This document shows, piece by piece, positions 15,426 through 20,139 of a stretch of DNA of 20,139 bases. Under the pieces are notes generated by a model. The model saw nothing but the letters and a program-made list of their open reading frames with translations. It searched no databases and had not been told where the DNA came from. Every line of letters begins with the position of its first letter. The stretch's first letter is position 1. The stretch is taken from assembly GCA_937874345.1 (NCBI GenBank), contig CALNBT010000022.1, forward strand, positions 1 through 20,139, read 5' to 3'. Source of the stretch: an uncultured Prevotella sp. (GTDB lineage Bacteria > Bacteroidota > Bacteroidia > Bacteroidales > Bacteroidaceae). Position numbers and translations under genes: made by a program.

Positions 15426-16787
15426 TTATACTGTCGGAACATCCTTCAAGCTCGATGCTATATCTTCATCAGAAACCGTGTAGTTGCGCAAATCACCGTT
15501 AAGATAACTCTCATAGGCAGTCATATCAAGGAGACCATGGCCAGAGAGATTGAAGAGAATAACTTTCTTCTCACCCGTTTCCTTGCATTTTTTTGCTTCA
15601 CGGATCGTAGATGCAATGGCATGACAGCTCTCGGGAGCTGGGACAATACCTTCGGTGCGGGCAAATAAAAGACCTGCATCAAACGATTCAAGCTGAGGAA
15701 TATCAACAGCGCGCATTAAATTGTCTTTCAACAATTGAGAGATAATGGTTCCTGCACCATGATAACGCAGACCGCCAGCATGGATATTAGCCGGTTTAAA
15801 ACCATGACCCAAAGTATACATCGGAAGTAAGGGCGTATAACCAGCCTCATCGCCATAGTCATATTCAAACTTTCCCCTTGTCAATTTAGGACAACTACTT
15901 GGTTCTGCAGCAATAAAGTCAATGTTCTTGCCATCGATAATCTTGTGGCGCATAAATGGGAAAGCGATGCCACTGAAATTACTTCCACCACCGAAACAGC
16001 CAATGACCTGATCCGGAAATTCTCCTGCCATCTCCATCTGTTTCTCTGCTTCCAGGCCAATAATGGTTTGATGCAAGCCAACATGATTGAGTACAGAACC
16101 CAGCGTATATTTGCAATTGGGGGTATTCATAGCCAACTCAATGGCTTCAGAGATAGCTGTTCCAAGAGATCCTTGATGGTTGGGATCGCGAGTAATAATA
16201 TCTTTTCCAGCACGAGTAGACATAGAAGGTGAACCTTCTACCGTTGCTCCGAAAGTACGCATGATGCTTGCTCTATAGGGTTTTTGCTGAAGAGAAATCT
16301 TTACTTGATACACAGCAGCCTCCAAACCAAATACCTTTGCGGCATAACTTAAGGCTGCTCCCCATTGTCCAGCACCGGTCTCAGTTGTAACATTTGTTGT
16401 GCCCTCTTGCTTACAATAATAACATTGGGCAATGGCTGAGTTGAGTTTATGTGATCCCAGTGGGTTCACACTTTCATTTTTAAAATAAATATGGGCAGGG
16501 GTATCCAAAGCCTTTTCAAGTGAATAGGCACGAACCAACGGAGTTGAACGATAATATTTATATTGATCAAGCACCTCTTCAGGAATATCAATCCATCTAT
16601 TTTCTTGATCTAGCTCTTGTTTGGAACACTCCAAATTGAAGATATGTGCTAAATCTTCAGCCTTCAAAGGTTCTTTTGTTGAAGGATTCAATGGTGGCAA
16701 AGGCTTGTTGACCATGTCAGCCTGAATATTGTACCACTGTGTAGGAATCTCACTCTCGGGAAGAATAAATCTTTTTTGCTTGCTCAT
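15426..16787 (-). CDS. trpB: Tryptophan synthase beta chain, TrpB2 type
   Basis: This PLP enzyme joins indole and serine to make tryptophan. The PLP-binding lysine is K114 in GSHKLNSA (111-118). The catalytic glutamate lies in TTETGAGQWG (134-143), the phosphate-binding loop is GGGSN at 266-270, and NLSGHGLLD lies near the C-terminus. The length of 453 residues, the extended N-terminus (ILPESEIPTQWYN) and the diverged motifs are those of TrpB2, a subfamily that often works without a stable TrpA complex. No trpA or other trp gene is adjacent. The gene is flanked by a strong terminator downstream and its own -7 box about 95 nt upstream. The leader has no Trp-rich leader peptide, T-box or attenuator that I can see. 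The subfamily call is confident. Its role, whether indole salvage or a backup synthase, is inference. Confidence 0.93.
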   Translation of the reverse strand: MSKQKRFILPESEIPTQWYNIQADMVNKPLPPLNPSTKEPLKAEDLAHIFNLECSKQELDQENRWIDIPEEVLDQYKYYRSTPLVRAYSLEKALDTPAHIYFKNESVNPLGSHKLNSAIAQCYYCKQEGTTNVTTETGAGQWGAALSYAAKVFGLEAAVYQVKISLQQKPYRASIMRTFGATVEGSPSMSTRAGKDIITRDPNHQGSLGTAISEAIELAMNTPNCKYTLGSVLNHVGLHQTIIGLEAEKQMEMAGEFPDQVIGCFGGGSNFSGIAFPFMRHKIIDGKNIDFIAAEPSSCPKLTRGKFEYDYGDEAGYTPLLPMYTLGHGFKPANIHAGGLRYHGAGTIISQLLKDNLMRAVDIPQLESFDAGLLFARTEGIVPAPESCHAIASTIREAKKCKETGEKKVILFNLSGHGLLDMTAYESYLNGDLRNYTVSDEDIASSLKDVPTV

Positions 16788-16882
16788 TATCTAGGAAATT
16801 AATAATCTGTCACATCAATCGGCTCACAGTTACATGTTACTGAAACATTTATCTCTTGCCTTTTTTGATAACTATATCATCG

Positions 16883-16890
16883 CAAAGGTA
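16883..16890 (-). promoter_or_regulatory. Bacteroidota -7 box for trpB
   Basis: The minus strand reads TACCTTTG, an exact TAnnTTTG match followed by C. The leader to the ATG at 16787 is about 90 nt and contains no tryptophan codon cluster. Confidence 0.65.
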
Positions 16891-16934
16891 ATAAAAAAAG
16901 AACCAATCCGAATGCTTACTCATGTTATTTTTGT

Positions 16935-16942
16935 TACCTTTG
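16935..16942 (+). promoter_or_regulatory. Bacteroidota -7 box for the symporter gene
   Basis: TACCTTTG is followed by C. It is 73 nt before the ATG at 17015 and about 45 nt from the oppositely oriented trpB box. Confidence 0.65.
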
Positions 16943-16982
16943 CATGATTTCAAAAACGATTTTGTTTATTTCTAGGCTCAAA

Positions 16983-17011
16983 GCTGTCAAAATGCATTCA
17001 TTTTAAAGCTA
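16983..17011 (+). promoter_or_regulatory. Small hairpin immediately before the symporter start codon
   Basis: AAAATG (16990-16995) pairs with CATTTT (17000-17005) over a CATT loop. AGCT (16983-16986) can pair with AGCT (17008-17011) outside a small internal loop. The structure ends 3 nt before the ATG, where it could affect ribosome access. It is AT-rich and of modest stability. Confidence 0.3.
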
Positions 17012-17014
17012 TTT

Positions 17015-18463
17015 ATGACTATTCTATTCACCATATTCATTTATTTTTTAGTCCTTTTAGGCGTCAGCAAACTCACCAGCAGACATTCAAGCAACAGTGC
17101 CTTTTATCGTGGAGACAAACAATCGCGATGGTATTTGGTAGCATTTGGGATGATAGGCGCGTCGATTTCAGGTATAACAGTTGTATCGGTACCCGGCATG
17201 GTGGACAAGATGGGAATGACCTATTTGCAAACTTGTTTAGGATTCATCTTTGGTTATGTTGCAGTAGCTTATTTACTTTTACCCATTTACTACAAGTTGA
17301 ACCTCACCAGCATTTATACCTATCTGCAACAAAGGATTGGCAATCGTTCATATAAAACTGGTGCATCATTCTTTCTTCTTTCAAAGATGACAGGATCTGC
17401 CATTCGTTTCTATGTCGTCTGCATTATCTTGCAGGAATATGTCTTCAACAATATCGGCATTCCTTTCGTCGTTACCATCATCGGGATGGTAGGACTCATC
17501 TGGCTTTACACGCGAAGAGGAGGTATTAAGACACTTGTGTGGACCGATTCTTTTCAAACTTTTTGCTTATTGACGGCCCTTTTACTAATCATTTGGCACA
17601 TCATCGGGGCCTTGAATATGAATGTTGGTGAAGCCGTTTCGGCCATTATTCATGACAATAGAAGTCGAATTTTTGTATTTGACGATTGGATGTCTAAACA
17701 AAATTTCTGGAAACAGTTCGTGAGTGGGATCTTTATCGTCATTGTCATGACAGGACTTGATCAGAGTATGATGCAGAAGAACCTCACTTGCAAGACATTG
17801 AAAGAAGCCCAGAAGGACATGTGTTCGTATGGTTTAGCATTTGTTCCGGTCAATCTTTTATTTCTTTCGCTTGGCATTCTACTATCAATTCTAGCGCAGA
17901 AAAGCGGAATTTCACTACCGGCATCAGGAGATGAACTCTTACCCATGTTCGCCGCATCGGGCCGTTTGGGCAATGCTGTGGTGATATTCTTTACGATTGG
18001 TATTGTTGCTGCATCGTTCAGCAGTGCAGATTCAGCATTGACGGCGCTAACTACCAGCTTTTGTGTTGATATCAAACAACGTCCTCATGATGAAAAATTA
18101 CGAAAAAGAGCTCATCTGATGATATCAACAGTCTTCATTATCTTCATACTGCTGTTTCGCTCTATCAATTCTACGAGCGTCATCGATGCGATTTACATCC
18201 TGATATCCTACACCTATGGACCTCTTTTGGGACTTTACAGTTTCGGACTGTTAACAAAATACAGGGCAAATGATAAGGTCGTACCCTATATAGCAGTGGC
18301 CTCCCCATTTGTCTGTTATGGACTAGACATTCTAATGCAACGCTTTTTTGCTTATCATTTTGGATACGAGTTACTGATGCTCAATGGAGCACTAACCTTT
18401 TTGGGGCTATACCTAACCCGCATCAATCGAAAAGAACTTGTAGAAAGACCTTTTATGGATTAA
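17015..18463 (+). CDS. Sodium:solute symporter family transporter
   Basis: This is an inner-membrane secondary transporter of the SSS family (LeuT fold), with 482 residues and about 13 hydrophobic segments. The sodium-site signature FSSADSALTALTT lies at about 335-347, in the helix corresponding to TM8 of the fold. The GASISGITVVSVPGM segment near 48-62 matches the unwound first core helix of the family. The substrate cannot be predicted. The family covers sugars, sialic acid, amino acids and vitamins. The gene has its own promoter, is divergent from trpB, and is not in an operon. Its TAA overlaps the stop codon of the convergent lptD gene. A link to the sialidase 8 kb away is possible but unsupported. 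Confidence 0.88.
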   Translation: MTILFTIFIYFLVLLGVSKLTSRHSSNSAFYRGDKQSRWYLVAFGMIGASISGITVVSVPGMVDKMGMTYLQTCLGFIFGYVAVAYLLLPIYYKLNLTSIYTYLQQRIGNRSYKTGASFFLLSKMTGSAIRFYVVCIILQEYVFNNIGIPFVVTIIGMVGLIWLYTRRGGIKTLVWTDSFQTFCLLTALLLIIWHIIGALNMNVGEAVSAIIHDNRSRIFVFDDWMSKQNFWKQFVSGIFIVIVMTGLDQSMMQKNLTCKTLKEAQKDMCSYGLAFVPVNLLFLSLGILLSILAQKSGISLPASGDELLPMFAASGRLGNAVVIFFTIGIVAASFSSADSALTALTTSFCVDIKQRPHDEKLRKRAHLMISTVFIIFILLFRSINSTSVIDAIYILISYTYGPLLGLYSFGLLTKYRANDKVVPYIAVASPFVCYGLDILMQRFFAYHFGYELLMLNGALTFLGLYLTRINRKELVERPFMD

Positions 18464-20139
18464 TACCATTGAACAGCATTGCTGTATCCGCTACGTTTAT
18501 CGTATTTCAATACGTCTGTCAAGGTTGCAGCATTTGCACGGAAAGTGAAATTATAACTGGTATAAGGTGCCAAAACCACCGAACAACTCATGTTAAAGCA
18601 GTGAAGATCGCGCTGTAAAGAGGCTGTTGTCATTGACATAGCATGGTTTTCAAAGTCATAACCTGAGGAGAAGCTAATATTCCAACCATCACTAATTTTT
18701 ACGTTTCCGCTGACATTGAGCGTTTGGGTAAACTTATATGGATAGCGCATGGAGTTGGTATTGAACTTTCCTTGACGGTTTTCGCTCATCGTAATTCCGT
18801 AACCGAAAGTCAACGACCAAGGTATTGAAAACTTCATATATCCATCCGCATCTGTCACAGCCTTCCCAGCTTCGGCGTTTTTGCCAGCACCTCGTTGCCC
18901 TTGAACCATCACATCATCCACATTGCTCTCGATATCTGTGTCGATGCCTTCCACATCGCCACCGTTTTTCTTCTTCTTTTCATCCTCACTATCTGATCCA
19001 GAAAAGAATTTAGTTATCTTTTCGGGCGTCAAGGTATAAGAGATGTTCTGTGACATGCCCTGAAATCTTCCGAAGCGTCCATAGCCCCACTCTGTATGAT
19101 TACCGACATAAGGCTTTCCATTGCTATCCAACTCATAAGCATAAGTAGCAAAGACCGCATTCAAGTTGAATGTATAATTTTTCCACCACTTCAACCTTAA
19201 ACGCATGTTGAGATCACTCAAAGGTTTTTCTTTAGCCGCCATATTATACGACATTTGCATTCCTAATTCATCGATAAGACTAAGTTTCCTGAAACCTGTA
19301 GAGTCTTTGTCACTCTTGATCTTCATCTCAAGGTTGTTACCCAAATCGAACGAGATATTACCACTCTTTCCTCGTCCGGGAACAGAGAACATTCCGTTTT
19401 CGTAGGGTGAATATCCTACAAGCGAAACATTGCCGTCTGCATCTGTTTTCTGGTAATAATCATAATATCCATAGCGTTGAGCCCCAAAGTCAGGCGCATA
19501 ACTAAACGATACACTAGGAGTCAAGACGTGACGGATTGTCTGTATCTTGTCACCGAAAATCTTTTTACTTGGTGTCCAAAAGCCATAGAGTTTCGTCGAC
19601 ATTCCCAAGCTAAGCGACCAATTGTAAACATTATGAAATCCGTAGGTTGTATCGGTTTTTACAATCTGCCTTGCATCATCCCATGATTTAGCCACCTTAC
19701 TTGAATACATTCTATCCGTAAAGTTGAACGATGGATTGACATTCAGATAATCAAACAACGTAAAGTTTGCATTGATAGGAATATTGTGTTCGAATCCGTT
19801 TTTCCAATCTTTGATTAGATTGGATTGTAACAGTTTGCTTTCTTTTGTAGTGATCGAATTTGAGAATCTACCGGTATAGCTCATCGATATTTTCTCGTAC
19901 CAACGCTCGTCTCCGGCTAATTTCTTTCGCTTGAATGGATAGAACCTGCTGATATTGATATTCAAATCGGGCAGTGTCATCGCGATTGACGAGTCGCGCA
20001 TGTTTTGAGAAAGGTTAGCCGAACTGCTGAGTGACATGCCGATGCTTGAGAATGTTGTGCTCCAGCTTACTGAAGATGTACGTGTACTCTGTGTCATCGC
20101 CTGTGGGTTATACATACTTGTCAGATTGTTTCGCTCAAA
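18460..20139 (-). CDS. lptD: LPS-assembly protein LptD-like outer-membrane barrel (partial, C-terminal part)
   Basis: This is the C-terminal region of a large outer-membrane beta-barrel that resembles the Bacteroidota LptD, which with LptE inserts LPS into the outer leaflet. The frame is open through the right edge. The codons before the ATG at 20115 continue as FERNNLTS, so that methionine is internal and the true start lies outside the window (about 559 codons visible). Evidence for the barrel is a long series of alternating polar/aromatic strands (for example LNVNPSFNFTDRMY, TPSVSFSYAPDFG, WSLTFGYGITMS) and a C-terminal aromatic ending QWY, as in BAM substrates. An Asp/Glu/Lys- and Gly-rich insert (18841-19002) interrupts two strands and is probably a loop. 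The N-terminal OstA/LptA-like domain is not visible, so another large barrel family is a minor alternative. Confidence 0.8.
   Translation of the reverse strand, partial: FERNNLTSMYNPQAMTQSTRTSSVSWSTTFSSIGMSLSSSANLSQNMRDSSIAMTLPDLNINISRFYPFKRKKLAGDERWYEKISMSYTGRFSNSITTKESKLLQSNLIKDWKNGFEHNIPINANFTLFDYLNVNPSFNFTDRMYSSKVAKSWDDARQIVKTDTTYGFHNVYNWSLSLGMSTKLYGFWTPSKKIFGDKIQTIRHVLTPSVSFSYAPDFGAQRYGYYDYYQKTDADGNVSLVGYSPYENGMFSVPGRGKSGNISFDLGNNLEMKIKSDKDSTGFRKLSLIDELGMQMSYNMAAKEKPLSDLNMRLRLKWWKNYTFNLNAVFATYAYELDSNGKPYVGNHTEWGYGRFGRFQGMSQNISYTLTPEKITKFFSGSDSEDEKKKKNGGDVEGIDTDIESNVDDVMVQGQRGAGKNAEAGKAVTDADGYMKFSIPWSLTFGYGITMSENRQGKFNTNSMRYPYKFTQTLNVSGNVKISDGWNISFSSGYDFENHAMSMTTASLQRDLHCFNMSCSVVLAPYTSYNFTFRANAATLTDVLKYDKRSGYSNAVQWY

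Noticed and set aside
16788..16882. trp attenuator, T-box or leader peptide ahead of trpB
   Set aside because: The leader holds only tiny frames without Trp codons, and no terminator/antiterminator pair or T-box sequence.
1..20139. Mobile elements, CRISPR arrays, tRNA or rRNA genes
   Set aside because: No transposase, integrase, spaced direct repeats, or tRNA-like cloverleaf sequences were seen in any intergenic stretch.

Overview
The window looks like ordinary chromosome from a member of the Bacteroidota, most probably Prevotella or a close relative. This rests on protein character (a GH33 sialidase, a serine-type sulfatase, a DUF4369 lipoprotein, a large LptD), on moderately AT-rich DNA without Shine-Dalgarno sequences, and above all on the Bacteroidota -7 promoter box TAnnTTTG. 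That box lies in front of the first gene of eight transcription units here. I see no tRNA, rRNA, insertion sequence, phage gene or CRISPR array.

Layout, left to right. The 3' end of an unrecognised plus-strand gene (1-98) converges on dnaX (minus, DNA polymerase III gamma/tau), with a shared hairpin terminator between them. Divergent from dnaX is a small cell-division operon: an FtsB/DivIC protein overlapping a four-helix membrane protein. A second promoter at 3157 starts a four-gene run: a DUF4369 lipoprotein, dihydroorotase (pyrC), a membrane-anchored metallophosphoesterase, and a 1-acyl-glycerol-3-phosphate acyltransferase (plsC). That run ends in a hairpin whose loop contains the plsC stop codon.

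A secreted exo-sialidase (minus) converges on plsC. It is divergent from a DPM1-like GT2 glycosyltransferase, which ends in a very long hairpin. mfd (transcription-repair coupling factor) follows with its own promoter and converges on a secreted sulfatase. Upstream of the sulfatase on the same strand is a stand-alone TrpB2-type tryptophan synthase beta chain, separated from it by a strong terminator. Divergent from trpB is a sodium:solute symporter, whose stop codon overlaps that of a convergent lptD. lptD runs off the right edge.

Most genes are housekeeping: replication, repair, division, pyrimidine synthesis, phospholipid and LPS envelope biogenesis. The sialidase and sulfatase are the only accessory host-glycan functions. 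Both are single genes without SusC/SusD partners or sialic-acid catabolic genes nearby.

I found no clearly novel system. The points worth checking are start-codon corrections dictated by promoters, a serine (not cysteine) sulfatase active-site motif, a possible slippage site in dnaX, and several structured non-coding elements.
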